Of a stretch of 64,000 nucleotides of DNA, positions 42,767 to 51,683 are shown in pieces (within the stretch, counting starts at the first letter, position 1; the number at the start of each line of letters is the position of its first letter). This DNA comes from Streptomyces sp. NBC_01446. GTDB taxonomy: Bacteria; Actinomycetota; Actinomycetes; Streptomycetales; Streptomycetaceae. The notes beneath the pieces were generated by a model. It was given only the letters and a program-made list of their open reading frames with translations. It made no database searches and was not told where the DNA came from. Made by a program: the position numbers and the translations under genes. The stretch spans positions 6,964,501-7,028,500 of the forward strand of contig NZ_JAPEPO010000001.1 in NCBI RefSeq assembly GCF_026340095.1, written 5' to 3'.

Positions 42767-43780
42767 TCACGCCGGCTGTCCGAACAGTTCCCGAAGGACG
42801 TCCTCCATCGTCACCAGACCGGCGAGCCGCCCGTCGGCGCCGAGGACCGCCGCCACGTGCGTACGGCTGCCGCGCATCGCCGAGAGGACGTCGTCGAGCG
42901 GCGTCGTCTCGCGGACGCGCGCGATCGGCCGCATGTCCGGAATCCGGAACGGCAGATCGCGCGGCGACGCGTCCAGGGCGTCCTTCACATGCAGATAGCC
43001 GACGATGCGGCGGTTGTCGTCGACCACGGGGAAGCGCGAGAACCCCGACCGCGCCGACAGCTGCTCCAGCTGCTCGGGCGTGACGCCCACATGTGCGTAG
43101 ACCACCCGCTCCAGCGGCAGGACGACGTCCCTGACCGGGCGGCGGCCCAGTTCGAGCGCGTCGCGCAGGCGCTCCTGGGCGCGGTCGTCGATAAGTCCCG
43201 CGTCGCCCGAGTCCTTGACGAGACGGGCCAGCTCGTCGTCCGAGAACGTGGCGGACACCTCGTCCTTGACGTCGACGCGCAACAGCTTGAGCAGCCCGTT
43301 CGCGAAGGCGTTGACGGTGAAGATCACCGGGCGCAGCGCCCTCGCGAAGGTCACCAGGGGCGGCCCGAGGAGCAGCGCGCTGCGCACCGGCTCGGCGAGC
43401 GCGACGTTCTTCGGGATCATCTCGCCGAGCAGCATGTGCAGATACGTGGCCACCGTCAGCGCGATCACGAACGAGATCGGGTGGATCAGGCCGTGCGGCA
43501 CGCCGACCGCGTCGAACAGCGGCTCAAGGAGATGGGCGATGGCGGGTTCGGCGACGATGCCGAGCACCAGGGTGCACAGCGTGATGCCGAGCTGCGCCGC
43601 GGCCAGCAGGGCCGACACGTGCTGAAGGCCCCACAGGACGCTCTTCGCCCGCCGGTCGCCCTCGTCCGCGTGCGGTTCGATCTGGCTGCGGCGTACGGAG
43701 ATCAGGGCGAACTCGCCGCCGACGAAGAAGGCGTTGACGACGAGCGTCGCCAGGCCGATCAGGAGCTGGATCGCGGTCAT
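42767..43780 (-). CDS. CNNM/hemolysin-C-family membrane protein (no CorC domain)
   Basis: A 337-residue protein with a DUF21/CNNM membrane domain (residues 1-180; VNAFFVGGEFALISVRRSQIE, AAQLGITLCTLVLGIVAEPA and LGEMIPKNVALAEP motifs). A CBS pair follows (residues ~205-330). The C-terminal CorC_HlyC domain of the family is absent. Such proteins are linked to Mg/Co export. It overlaps the upstream paralogue by ATGA (43777-43780), so the two are translated together and may form a heteromer. Confidence 0.9.
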   Translation of the reverse strand: MTAIQLLIGLATLVVNAFFVGGEFALISVRRSQIEPHADEGDRRAKSVLWGLQHVSALLAAAQLGITLCTLVLGIVAEPAIAHLLEPLFDAVGVPHGLIHPISFVIALTVATYLHMLLGEMIPKNVALAEPVRSALLLGPPLVTFARALRPVIFTVNAFANGLLKLLRVDVKDEVSATFSDDELARLVKDSGDAGLIDDRAQERLRDALELGRRPVRDVVLPLERVVYAHVGVTPEQLEQLSARSGFSRFPVVDDNRRIVGYLHVKDALDASPRDLPFRIPDMRPIARVRETTPLDDVLSAMRGSRTHVAAVLGADGRLAGLVTMEDVLRELFGQPA

Positions 43781-45117
43781 CGGTCCACCTCCGGGGCGTC
43801 GTCGGACTGCTCGGCCTGCGGCGCGTGCAGCAGGACGCGGGCCGCGCGGTGGCCCGCGGCGTCCACGACGTCGAGCCGCCATCCGGCCACCTCGACGCTG
43901 TCGCCGACGGCCGGGATCCGGCCGAGCTCGGTGGCTATCAGGCCGGCGAGTGTCTCGTAGGGGCCGTGGGGGACTCGAAGGCCGACCCGCTGGAGCTGGT
44001 CGGTGCGGGCGGCGCCGTCGGCGGAGTAGAGGGCGCGGCCCTCTTCGTCCGCGCCCGCCGGGGCGAGGTCAGGTGTCTCGTGCGGATCGTGCTCGTCCCG
44101 CACCTCGCCGACGACCTCCTCGACGATGTCCTCCACGGTGGCGACGCCCGCGGTGCCGCCGTACTCGTCGATGACGACGGCCATCGTGCGCTTCCCGGAG
44201 AGCCGGTCGAGAAGCCGGTCGACGGTCAGGGTCTCGGGTACGAGGAGCGGTTCGCGCATCAGATCGGACACGGAGCGGCGGCCCCGGAGTTCCGCGGGCA
44301 CGGCGAGGACGTCCTTGATGTGCGCGACGCCGACGACCGAGTCGAGGTTGCCGCGGTAGACGGGGAACCGGGACAGGCCCGTGGCCCGGGTCGCGTTCGC
44401 CACGTCCTCGCAGGTGGCCTGCGCGTCGAGCGCGACGACCTGGACGCGCGGCGTCATCACGTTCTCCGCGGTGAGGTCCGCGAGGTTCAGGGTGCGCATG
44501 AACAGCTCGGCGGTGTCCGCCTCGAGGGCGCCCTCCTTGGCGGAGTGGCGGGCCAGGGCCACCAGCTCCTGCGGTCCGCGCGCGGAGGCCAGCTCCTCGG
44601 CGGGTTCGATGCCGATGCGGCGCACCGCCCGGTTCGCGGTGTTGTTCAGGTGTGTGATGAAGGGGCGGAACGCGGCGCTGAACAGGCGCTGGGGCGTCGC
44701 GACGCGCTTGGCGACGGCCAGCGGCGACGAGATCGCCCAGTTCTTGGGGACGAGCTCGCCGACGACCATCAGGAAGACGGTCGACAGCGCCGTACCGATG
44801 ACCAGCGCGGCCGAGGCGGCGGCGGAGTGGGAGAGCCCGAGACTCTCCAGGGGGCCCGTGATCAGCTTGGCGACGGACGGCTGGGCGAGCATGCCGACGA
44901 CCAGGTTGGTCACGGTGATGCCGAGCTGGGCGCCGGAGAGCTGGAAGGTCAGGTTCCGTACGGCCTTGAGGGCGCCGGCGGCGCCCCGCTCACCGCGCTC
45001 GACGGCGCGCTCGAGGCCGGAACGCTCGACCGTGGTGAGGGAGAACTCGGCAGCGACGAACGCGCCGCAGGCCAGCGAGAGCAGCACCGCCACGGCGAGC
45101 AGGAGCACTTCGGTCAT
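43777..45117 (-). CDS. CNNM/hemolysin-C-family protein with CBS and CorC_HlyC domains
   Basis: A 446-residue protein. The membrane DUF21 domain occupies residues 1-190 (LACGAFVAAEFSLTTVERSGLE, GAQLGITVTNLVVGML and VGELVPKNWAISSPLAVAKR motifs). The CBS pair is at ~215-340 (MTPRVQVVALDAQATCEDV; MAVVIDEYGGTAGVATVEDIVEEVVGEVRDEHD). The CorC_HlyC domain is at ~350-430. Length and motifs are complete. It is the first gene of a two-gene overlapping operon. An ion-export or ion-sensing role is inferred from the family. Confidence 0.92.
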   Translation of the reverse strand: MTEVLLLAVAVLLSLACGAFVAAEFSLTTVERSGLERAVERGERGAAGALKAVRNLTFQLSGAQLGITVTNLVVGMLAQPSVAKLITGPLESLGLSHSAAASAALVIGTALSTVFLMVVGELVPKNWAISSPLAVAKRVATPQRLFSAAFRPFITHLNNTANRAVRRIGIEPAEELASARGPQELVALARHSAKEGALEADTAELFMRTLNLADLTAENVMTPRVQVVALDAQATCEDVANATRATGLSRFPVYRGNLDSVVGVAHIKDVLAVPAELRGRRSVSDLMREPLLVPETLTVDRLLDRLSGKRTMAVVIDEYGGTAGVATVEDIVEEVVGEVRDEHDPHETPDLAPAGADEEGRALYSADGAARTDQLQRVGLRVPHGPYETLAGLIATELGRIPAVGDSVEVAGWRLDVVDAAGHRAARVLLHAPQAEQSDDAPEVDR

Positions 45118-45314
45118 CGGGTCACCTCCGTCCCATGATCGGGCAGGGCGGTGGGTATCGCGCGATGTCGCAGGCGCCGGGTACTGGGAGGCTCGCCCAT
45201 GGGCGGACGCTCACACCTTTCAAGAGAAAGAAGACAGGACAAGTGGAGCGACCATGGTAAAGGATCGGCAAAGCCCGTGCGGCCGGGACGCCGTCGCCCC
45301 GGCCTCGGAGGACG

Positions 45315-45740
45315 TCAGTCAGTGAGGTGCTTGACCCAGCGCGTCCACTGCGGCTCCGGCGCATAACCTCCGGCACGCCACGTGTGCTGCGCGCGCCCGT
45401 TGCGGTCCAGGACCATCGCGTCGCCCCGCCGCCCGCCGAGCGCGACGAACCGCTCCTCGGCGGCGGCGAGCAGCGCCGAACCCACGCCCTGCCGCCGCAG
45501 GTCCGGATGCACCGCGAGCCGGTACAGATGGCAGCGCCACCCGTCGAAGCCGGCGATGACGGTCCCCACCAGTTCCCCGTCGCGCTCGGCGAGCAGCAGC
45601 GACTCGGGGTCACGGGCGACGAGCCGCTCCACGCCCGCGCGGTCGTCGCTGATGCTCGTGCCCTCGGCGGCCAGCTTCCAGAAGGCGAGGGCGGCATCGA
45701 GGTCGTCGGGCGTCGCGGCCCGTATCCGAAGATCACTCAT
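45315..45740 (-). CDS. GNAT acetyltransferase
   Basis: A 141-residue single-domain GNAT protein resembling the RimI/YpeA group. It begins LRIRAATPDDLDAALAFWKLA and has the acetyl-CoA loop DLRRQGVGSALLAAAEERF (Arg/Gln-xx-Gly-x-Gly/Ala pattern) at residues ~80-98. The acceptor is unknown. The ATG at 45740 is used. About 200 bases upstream of the CNNM operon it stands alone, and I see no shared function. Confidence 0.9.
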   Translation of the reverse strand: MSDLRIRAATPDDLDAALAFWKLAAEGTSISDDRAGVERLVARDPESLLLAERDGELVGTVIAGFDGWRCHLYRLAVHPDLRRQGVGSALLAAAEERFVALGGRRGDAMVLDRNGRAQHTWRAGGYAPEPQWTRWVKHLTD

Positions 45741-45806
45741 GGGGCCGATCCCATCACCGGGCGGCCGGCCCCGCGCGCCATTTTCACGATGCGGACAGCG
45801 CCCGGC

Positions 45807-46697
45807 TCAGGGCTTACGCAGCTCCTCGATGACCGGACCGAACGCCTCCATGTACGGCTCCAGGACCGTGATGTACGTGAATCCATAGCGGTCGCGCTGC
45901 GCGCGCACCTGGTCGGCGATCTCACGGACCGTGCCGACGAGCAGCAGCGGCAGGTCCAGCGCCTCGTCCTCCGTGAACTGCGGGATGTGTTCGAGAACCG
46001 GCCGGATCGCCGCCCGCCGGTCGTCGGTCACCGTGACCATCTGGATCAGCAGATTGAGTTCGGCGGGCTCCGCGCGCCCCGCCGCGAAGCGGTGGTACGT
46101 GGCGACGCGCTCGTCCAGCTCCTCAGGGGTGAGGTGCTGGAGCTTCCCGCCCGGGTGGCCGGGGACGGAGCGCGCCCCGGTGAACGCCGCGATCTGTGCG
46201 TGCTCGGCCGTCAGCTTCAGCATCCGGTCGCCGTTGCCGCCGATCAGGAGCGGCGGTCGGGGGTGCTGCACGGGCCGAGGCTGATGCTCGTCCGACCCGA
46301 GCAGCCGGTCCAGCTCCTCCACGACGCGCCGCAGATGGTCCACGCGCTCACTGGGCGACCCCCAGGGCAGCCCGGCCGCCTCGTGCTCCGCCTGTACGTA
46401 GCCTGCGCCCAGACCCAGTTCGAGCCTGCCGCCGGTGAGCGCGTCCGTGGTCGCCACCTCACGGGCGAGGAGTACCGGGTTCCAGAAGCCGGCGTTGAGG
46501 ACGAACGTGCCCACGCGCGGGCGCACGGTCGCCTCGGCGGCGGCGACCAGGGAGGGGAACGGCGAGGGCACGCCCAGGTGGTCGGCGACGAGGATCACGT
46601 CGTAGTCGAGCTCCTCGGCCCTGCGGCAGCGCTTGCGCCACTCGTCACCGGACGCGGGGGTGACCATGTTGACGCCGAAGCGGAACGCGCGACTCAT
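45807..46697 (-). CDS. LLM-class F420-dependent oxidoreductase
   Basis: A 296-residue TIM-barrel flavin/F420 oxidoreductase of the luciferase-like family. Characteristic segments are FGVNMVTPASGDEW, YDVILVADHLGVPSPFPSLVAAAEAT, ALTGGRLELGLGAGYVQAEHEAAGLPW and PPLLIGGNGDRMLKLTAEHA. These match the F420-dependent subgroup annotated as TIGR03621-like. Substrate is unknown. It is monocistronic, convergent with nothing, 67 bases after the ABC permease operon on the same strand. Confidence 0.88.
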   Translation of the reverse strand: MSRAFRFGVNMVTPASGDEWRKRCRRAEELDYDVILVADHLGVPSPFPSLVAAAEATVRPRVGTFVLNAGFWNPVLLAREVATTDALTGGRLELGLGAGYVQAEHEAAGLPWGSPSERVDHLRRVVEELDRLLGSDEHQPRPVQHPRPPLLIGGNGDRMLKLTAEHAQIAAFTGARSVPGHPGGKLQHLTPEELDERVATYHRFAAGRAEPAELNLLIQMVTVTDDRRAAIRPVLEHIPQFTEDEALDLPLLLVGTVREIADQVRAQRDRYGFTYITVLEPYMEAFGPVIEELRKP

Positions 46698-46764
46698 GAA
46701 CTCTCCTCAGTCTCGGGCGAGTTGAACTGGGTGGAGCCGGCCGGGAGACCGTGCGGCGAGTACA

Positions 46765-49332
46765 TCATTCGTGGGCGATGGCCGCCAGCACGTTCATGCG
46801 TGAGGCGCGCAGCGCCGGAAGGAGCGCCGCCGCGAGCCCCACGACGACCGAGCCGACCACGACCGCGACGATCGTGCCCCACGGGATGGCGAGCGCCTCC
46901 ATGCCCTGGAGGGCGAGAACCTCGTGGATGGCGAGACCCCACACGACACCGAGCGTGAGCCCGAGCACCGCGCCGAACACGGCGATCACCACGGACTCCA
47001 GGCGGATCATCCTCCGCAACTGGCGCCGGGAGAGCCCGATGGCGCGGAGGAGACCGATCTCCCGCGTCCGCTCGACGACCGACAGGGCGAGGGTGTTGAC
47101 GACGCCCAGCACGGCGATGACGATCGCGAGCCCGACCAGCGCGTACACGAGGTACAGCAGCACCGCGATCTGGTCGTGCACGAGCTTCTTGTAGTCGGCC
47201 AGGTCGCGGACCTGTACCTGTGGGTACGGATCGAGGGCCTTCTCCAGGCGGGCGCGGAGCACGTCCGCGCCCGTGCCGGGGGAGGCGTTCACGTACACCG
47301 CCGAGTCCTGGCCGTCGGGCAGGAACTTCTCCAGCGTCCCCATCCCCATGAACAGGCCGCCGGACATGCCGAATCCGTCGCCCCCGCCCTGGTCGGTGAG
47401 GGCCGCGACGGTGAGCCGGTCCGTGCGTCCGCCGGGCAGGTCCACGGGCACCACCGTGCCCACGCGCGCGTGGTGCTCCTTGGCGAACTCCGCGTCCATC
47501 GCGACCTTCCCGGGCGCGAGCGCGGCCGCCGAGTCGCCCTGGGAGTACGTGATGTGCGCGACGTCGTCGAGCTGTGCCTCGTAACCCGCGGCCGTCGTCT
47601 TCACGCGCTTGCCGTCCGGCAGACGCACCGCGAGCGGCACGAACCGCTGTCGCACGACGAGCCCCGCCCCTTCCGTGGCGCGGATCTTGTCGGTCACTTC
47701 TTCAGGGAAGGGCGTGAAGTTGGCATTCTGGACGGTGAAGTCGGCGCCCAGGGTCTTGTCGATCTGCTCGTCGAACGACTTGCTCATCGACGCGCTCGCC
47801 ACGGACATGCCCGCCACCAGAGCGAGCCCGACCATCAGCGCGGCCGCGGTGGCCCCGGTGCGCCGCGGGTTGCGCAGCGCGTTGCGCTGGCTGAGCCGCC
47901 CCACCGAGCCGAACACGGCGGGGAACGCGCCGCCCAGGACGCGGATCACGGGACGTACGAGCAAGGGGCCCGCGATCACCGTGGCCAGCAGCGTCAGGAC
48001 GATGCCGACCATCAGGAGCAGCGAGGCGCTCGCCGTCTTCGTGGCCGCGGCACAGCCGGCGAGAGCGGCCACCCCCGCCACGCCGACCACCGCCCCTGCC
48101 ACCGCGCGCACCCGCAGCGGCCGCCCCGCACCCGCGATCTCGGCGTCCGCGAGCGCCGCCATGGGGGAGACCCGCGACGCACGCCGCGACGGCAGATACG
48201 CGGCCACGAACGTGACCCCGACGCCGACCGCGAACGCGGCGACGGGCGTCCCCCAGCCGATCACCATCTCGGTCGACTTCAGGTTCATCCCGAACGCGCT
48301 CATGAGCCGGATGAGGCCGAGCGCCAGCCCGATGCCCGCCGCGAGGCCGAGCACCGAGCCCACCAGGCCGAGCAACACCGCCTCCGTCAGGACGGAGCGA
48401 CGCACCTGCCGCCGGTCGGCGCCGAGCGCGCGCAGCAGTCCCAGCTCGCGGGTGCGCTGCGCGATCAGCATCGAGAACGTGTTCACGATCAGGAAGATCC
48501 CGACCAGGACCGCGATCCCGGCGAAGCCCAGCATCACGTACTTGATCACGTCGAGGAACGAGCCGAGGTCCGCCGCGTCCGACGTGGCCTGTTCGCTTGC
48601 GGTCTTGAGGTCGTAGCCGGAACCGAGCTGTCGGGCGATCCGCCGCTTCAGCGCGGCGTCGCTCACCCCGGGCGCCGCGTCCACGGAGATGCTCGTCGCG
48701 CGGTCCGTCGCGCCGAGCAGCTTCGCCTGTGCCGTCGCCGTGTCGAGGAAGACGAGCGCGGCGCCGGGGTTGGTGGTGCGGAAGGTCGCGATGCCGACGA
48801 TCCGGACGGTGAAGGAGCCCGGTTGCGCGAGGACGGTGAGGGAGTCGCCGATGCGGAGGTGTTTCTTGTCGGCGGTGTCGGCGTCGAGCAGTGCCTCGCC
48901 ACTGCCGCGCGGGGCATGGCCCGAGGTCAGGCGGACCGGACTGCGGTCCGTCACATACCAGTTGGTGGCGATGGTGGGGGCGCCGCTGGTGGGGCCGACC
49001 GAGTTGTTCCTGTCGTCCACGACGGTGACGTTCTCGGCGGCGGCGTCGATCCTGGCCGCGGCGACGCCGTCGACGGACCTGATCTGCCGGGCGAGCCGGG
49101 CGGGGACGGTCTCGACCGCTCCGGTCGGCACCGTCTCGCTGAGGGAATCCTGCTTCGGATTCACCTGCACGTCGGCGGACGTGGACGCGAAGAGCCGGTC
49201 GAAGGTGCGGGTGACCGTGTCCGAGAAGACCAGACTGCCCGCCACGAACGCCACCGAGAGGACGATGGCGAGCCCCGACAGGACCAGTCGGCCCTTGTGC
49301 GCGAGGAAACTCCTGAGCGTCGCCTTCAGCAC
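46765..49332 (-). CDS. ABC transporter permease (MacB/FtsX type)
   Basis: An 855-residue protein with an N-terminal membrane helix, a large extracytoplasmic domain (residues ~45-255), four helices, a second extracytoplasmic domain (~545-705), and a final FtsX-type set of three helices (AVLLYLVYALVGLAIVIAVLG...). Two FtsX domains in tandem are typical of the actinobacterial MacB-like/lipoprotein exporter permeases. The start is GTG 49332 with GAGGGG upstream. It follows its ATPase with a 10-base gap. Confidence 0.92.
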   Translation of the reverse strand: MLKATLRSFLAHKGRLVLSGLAIVLSVAFVAGSLVFSDTVTRTFDRLFASTSADVQVNPKQDSLSETVPTGAVETVPARLARQIRSVDGVAAARIDAAAENVTVVDDRNNSVGPTSGAPTIATNWYVTDRSPVRLTSGHAPRGSGEALLDADTADKKHLRIGDSLTVLAQPGSFTVRIVGIATFRTTNPGAALVFLDTATAQAKLLGATDRATSISVDAAPGVSDAALKRRIARQLGSGYDLKTASEQATSDAADLGSFLDVIKYVMLGFAGIAVLVGIFLIVNTFSMLIAQRTRELGLLRALGADRRQVRRSVLTEAVLLGLVGSVLGLAAGIGLALGLIRLMSAFGMNLKSTEMVIGWGTPVAAFAVGVGVTFVAAYLPSRRASRVSPMAALADAEIAGAGRPLRVRAVAGAVVGVAGVAALAGCAAATKTASASLLLMVGIVLTLLATVIAGPLLVRPVIRVLGGAFPAVFGSVGRLSQRNALRNPRRTGATAAALMVGLALVAGMSVASASMSKSFDEQIDKTLGADFTVQNANFTPFPEEVTDKIRATEGAGLVVRQRFVPLAVRLPDGKRVKTTAAGYEAQLDDVAHITYSQGDSAAALAPGKVAMDAEFAKEHHARVGTVVPVDLPGGRTDRLTVAALTDQGGGDGFGMSGGLFMGMGTLEKFLPDGQDSAVYVNASPGTGADVLRARLEKALDPYPQVQVRDLADYKKLVHDQIAVLLYLVYALVGLAIVIAVLGVVNTLALSVVERTREIGLLRAIGLSRRQLRRMIRLESVVIAVFGAVLGLTLGVVWGLAIHEVLALQGMEALAIPWGTIVAVVVGSVVVGLAAALLPALRASRMNVLAAIAHE

Positions 49333-49342
49333 AGCGGCCCCT

Positions 49343-50137
49343 CTACGGCTGGGAGTTGTGGGGGTTGCCCCCGGTGAACAGACGCATGCGTTCCAGGACC
49401 GCTTCCGCCGTGGGCTGCGGCATCTCGTCCACGAGGCGGCCGTCGCCGAGGAAGAGCACCAGGTCGGAGTGGCCCGCGGCGCCGGGGTCGTGCGTCACCA
49501 TCACGACGGTCTGGCCGAGGTCGTCCACCGCCTCGCGCAGGAACCCGAGGACCTCGAGGCCCGCGCGCGAGTCCAGGTTCCCGGTCGGCTCGTCCGCGAA
49601 GATCAGTTGCGGTCGTGAGGCGAGTGCCCTCGCGCAGGCCACCCGCTGCTGCTGGCCTCCGGAGAGCTGCGCGGGACGGTGCTTGAGCCGGTCGCCGAGG
49701 CCGAGCGTGTCGATGACCTGCTTCAGCCACTCCGCGTCCGGGGCGCGGCCCGCGATGTCCATCGGCAGCGTGATGTTCTCCGCAGCGTTCAGCGTCGGAA
49801 TGAGGTTGAAGGACTGGAACATGAAGCCGATCCGGTCGCGCCGCAGCCGCGTCAGCTCCTTGTCGCGCAGGCCGGTGATCTCGGTGTCCCCGAGCCACAC
49901 CTGGCCCGCGGAGACCGAGTCGAGCCCGGCCAGGCAGTGCATCAGCGTGGACTTGCCCGACCCCGAGGGGCCCATGACCGCCGTGAACCGGCCGCGCGCG
50001 ATGTCCACGTCGACCGAGTCGAGCGCGAGGACGGCGGTCTCCCCGGATCCGTACGCCTTGGTCAGGCCCCGGGCGCGCGCGGCTACGTCGCCCGCCTCCG
50101 CCGGACCGTGGGGCTGTTCTGCTGCCGCTGTGGACAA
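49343..50137 (-). CDS. ABC transporter ATP-binding protein (MacB/LolD type)
   Basis: A 264-residue ATPase. Walker A is GPSGSGKSTLM, the signature LSGGQQQRVACARALA, Walker B LIFADEPTGNLD and the H-loop VTHDPGAAGH. The start is TTG 50137, chosen for AGGAGG eight bases upstream. It is the first gene of an operon with the large permease, forming an exporter or mechanotransmission complex of the MacB/LolCDE type. Substrate is unknown. Confidence 0.93.
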   Translation of the reverse strand: MSTAAAEQPHGPAEAGDVAARARGLTKAYGSGETAVLALDSVDVDIARGRFTAVMGPSGSGKSTLMHCLAGLDSVSAGQVWLGDTEITGLRDKELTRLRRDRIGFMFQSFNLIPTLNAAENITLPMDIAGRAPDAEWLKQVIDTLGLGDRLKHRPAQLSGGQQQRVACARALASRPQLIFADEPTGNLDSRAGLEVLGFLREAVDDLGQTVVMVTHDPGAAGHSDLVLFLGDGRLVDEMPQPTAEAVLERMRLFTGGNPHNSQP

Positions 50138-50284
50138 GGCCGCCTCCTGGGTCTCGCCGTCGTCCTGGCCGTGCCGACTCCCGTGTCGCGTAAGAGAGTA
50201 GTGCGGTGCGTCACACGCGCGGTATCCCTCCGAGGTCGGGCTCCCGATACGCGTGTAAGGGGCACATTCGGCGTCTCCTTGCCG

Positions 50285-50308
50285 GTGCTAGCACGTCGGC
50301 GCTAGCGT
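50285..50308. promoter_or_regulatory. Two phased GCTAGC palindromes upstream of the RHH gene
   Basis: GTGCTAGCAC (50285-50294) and GCGCTAGCGT (50299-50308) share the GCTAGC core with centres 14 bases apart, ending seven bases before the ATG. Ribbon-helix-helix antitoxins autoregulate through such tandem palindromes. Confidence 0.65.
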
Positions 50309-50314
50309 GAAGTC

Positions 50315-50542
50315 ATGGCGAAGACTCAGCTGAACGTACGGGTGGACGAGGACACCGCCCGAGCCGCGCGTGAGCGTGCGCTGGCACGCGGCGTGAGTGT
50401 GAACCGATACATCGAGGAGCTGGTCAGACAGGACGCGGGCGAGCTCGGCCGGACGTTCGTCGAGGCGGCCGCCGACTTCATGAAGCAGTACGAATCCGTG
50501 TTCGCCGAGGAATTCGGCGCGGAGCGCGAAGGCCGACGCTGA
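50315..50542 (+). CDS. Ribbon-helix-helix antitoxin-like protein
   Basis: A 75-residue protein with an N-terminal ribbon (TQLNVRVDEDTARAARERALARGVSVNRYIEELVRQ), as in Arc/MetJ-type RHH proteins. An acidic helical tail follows (FVEAAADFMKQYESVFAEEFG) that could bind a partner. It precedes a Fic-like gene by four bases, the arrangement of a toxin-antitoxin locus. Tandem palindromes in its promoter suggest autoregulation. The antitoxin role is inferred from context. Confidence 0.85.
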   Translation: MAKTQLNVRVDEDTARAARERALARGVSVNRYIEELVRQDAGELGRTFVEAAADFMKQYESVFAEEFGAEREGRR

Positions 50543-50546
50543 GTCC

Positions 50547-50930
50547 TTGAGCGAATCGAAGAACGTGCGGATCGACCTGGCCTGGCTTCTCATGATCGCC
50601 GAACAGAAGACACCCGGAGACCCTCAGGTGACCGACTGGGGCGCGCTCGTCGCCGCCGTCAGCCGGCACGAGGCGGAGATATTCGGGACCGCCGTGTACG
50701 ACAGCCCACAGGCGCGGGCCGCCGCACTGCTCCAGCTGCTCCTCCACGTCCCCGCCCTCGAACGCTCGAACGCGATGTTCGCGTCGGCTGTCGCGTACGC
50801 CTATCTCGTCGCGAGCGGCCTGAAGGTCGCCACGTCGCCCGACCAGGTCAGGGAACTGGCCCGCCTGGTCAAGGACGGCGGGGCGACCGTGCACGACATC
50901 GCGGAGGAACTGCACAGATGGAGCCTGTGA
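50547..50930 (+). CDS. Fic/Doc-like toxin-component protein with degenerate active site
   Basis: A 127-residue protein matching the streptomycete Fic-family toxin-component group by length, arrangement and helical core (YDSPQARAAALLQLLLHVPALERSNAMFASAVAYAYLVASGL). True Fic/Doc proteins carry HxFx(D/A)GNKR in this helix. Here the corresponding residues are HVPALERSN, so only His and an Arg/Asn set remain and the acidic residue is gone. AMPylation or phosphotransfer is therefore doubtful. The start is TTG 50547; GTG 50565 is an alternative. Confidence 0.8.
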   Translation: MSESKNVRIDLAWLLMIAEQKTPGDPQVTDWGALVAAVSRHEAEIFGTAVYDSPQARAAALLQLLLHVPALERSNAMFASAVAYAYLVASGLKVATSPDQVRELARLVKDGGATVHDIAEELHRWSL

Positions 50931-50934
50931 GCCG

Positions 50935-51678
50935 CTAGGGCCTTTCGCTCCCGGCACTCACCGGGGGCACCTCGGCGCTCGCGGCGAACGCCGCCGCGTC
51001 CCATGTGCCCGCCAGCTCCGGCGCCAGCCAACTCGGCGCGGACGCACGGAAGTCGGGGTGCGCACCGGCCCCCTCGGGGATCGCGCCGAGGAGCTTCGTC
51101 CCCGAGACCGCGGGGAAGTCCGCGAGATTGCAGCGGGCCGCGAGGTCGGGGTGCTCCGGCCAGCTGCCGACGACCACGCCGAGCGGCGTCAGGTCCCGGG
51201 CGCGCAGGGCCTCCGTCGTCAGGGCCGTCGCGTTGAGCGTGCCGAGCCCCGCCGCCGCGACGACGAGGACCGGCGCCCGGAGCTGCCTGGCGGCGTCCGC
51301 GAGCGTGCCCCCGTCCGCGTCGAACCGCACCAGCAGCCCGCCCGCGCCCTCGACCAGGACGAGGTCGTGGTCCGTCGCCAGCTTCGCCGCCGCGTCGGCC
51401 ACCTCGTGCGGGCGCACCGGGGGGAGGCCGGCGCGCAGCGCGGCCGTCGCGGGCGCCAACGGCTCGGGGTACCGCGCCAGTTCGACGGCCGTCACCCCGC
51501 CGCCCACCAGGCGCGTCACCTCGTCCGCGTCCCCGTGCTCACCGGGCCCGACCCCGGTCTGGACCGGCTTCAGGACGGCCACCGACCGCCCCGCGGCCAG
51601 CGCGGCGGCCGCCACGGCCGCCGTCGTGACCGTCTTCCCGATATCGGTTCCGGTCCCCGTGACCACCAGTACCGTCAT
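50935..51678 (-). CDS. bioD: Dethiobiotin synthetase
   Basis: A 247-residue ATP-dependent carboxylase that closes the ureido ring of dethiobiotin. The P-loop is VTGTGTDIGKTVTTAA; the diaminopelargonate-binding Lys lies in VLKPVQTG, and VLVEGAGGLLVRFD is the second signature. The last ~25 residues (AFAASAEVPPVSAGSERP) form an extra tail. It is third in the bioB-bioA-bioD operon, five bases after bioA. Confidence 0.95.
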   Translation of the reverse strand: MTVLVVTGTGTDIGKTVTTAAVAAAALAAGRSVAVLKPVQTGVGPGEHGDADEVTRLVGGGVTAVELARYPEPLAPATAALRAGLPPVRPHEVADAAAKLATDHDLVLVEGAGGLLVRFDADGGTLADAARQLRAPVLVVAAAGLGTLNATALTTEALRARDLTPLGVVVGSWPEHPDLAARCNLADFPAVSGTKLLGAIPEGAGAHPDFRASAPSWLAPELAGTWDAAAFAASAEVPPVSAGSERP

Positions 51679-51683
51679 GCTGT

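Noticed and set aside
40386..42998. An 870-residue open frame over purB and the SGNH hydrolase
   Set aside because: Antisense shadow of purB, which has an intact signature.
45254..45325. A 23-codon frame with GGAG upstream (MVKDRQSPCGRDA...) between the CNNM and GNAT genes
   Set aside because: Start and ribosome site look acceptable, but the length is too short and conservation is unknown; not supported as a gene.
46924..49377. An 817-residue open frame antisense to the MacB-like permease
   Set aside because: Composition is Arg/Gly/His-rich as expected for a GC-rich antisense frame; the opposite strand has clear FtsX domains.
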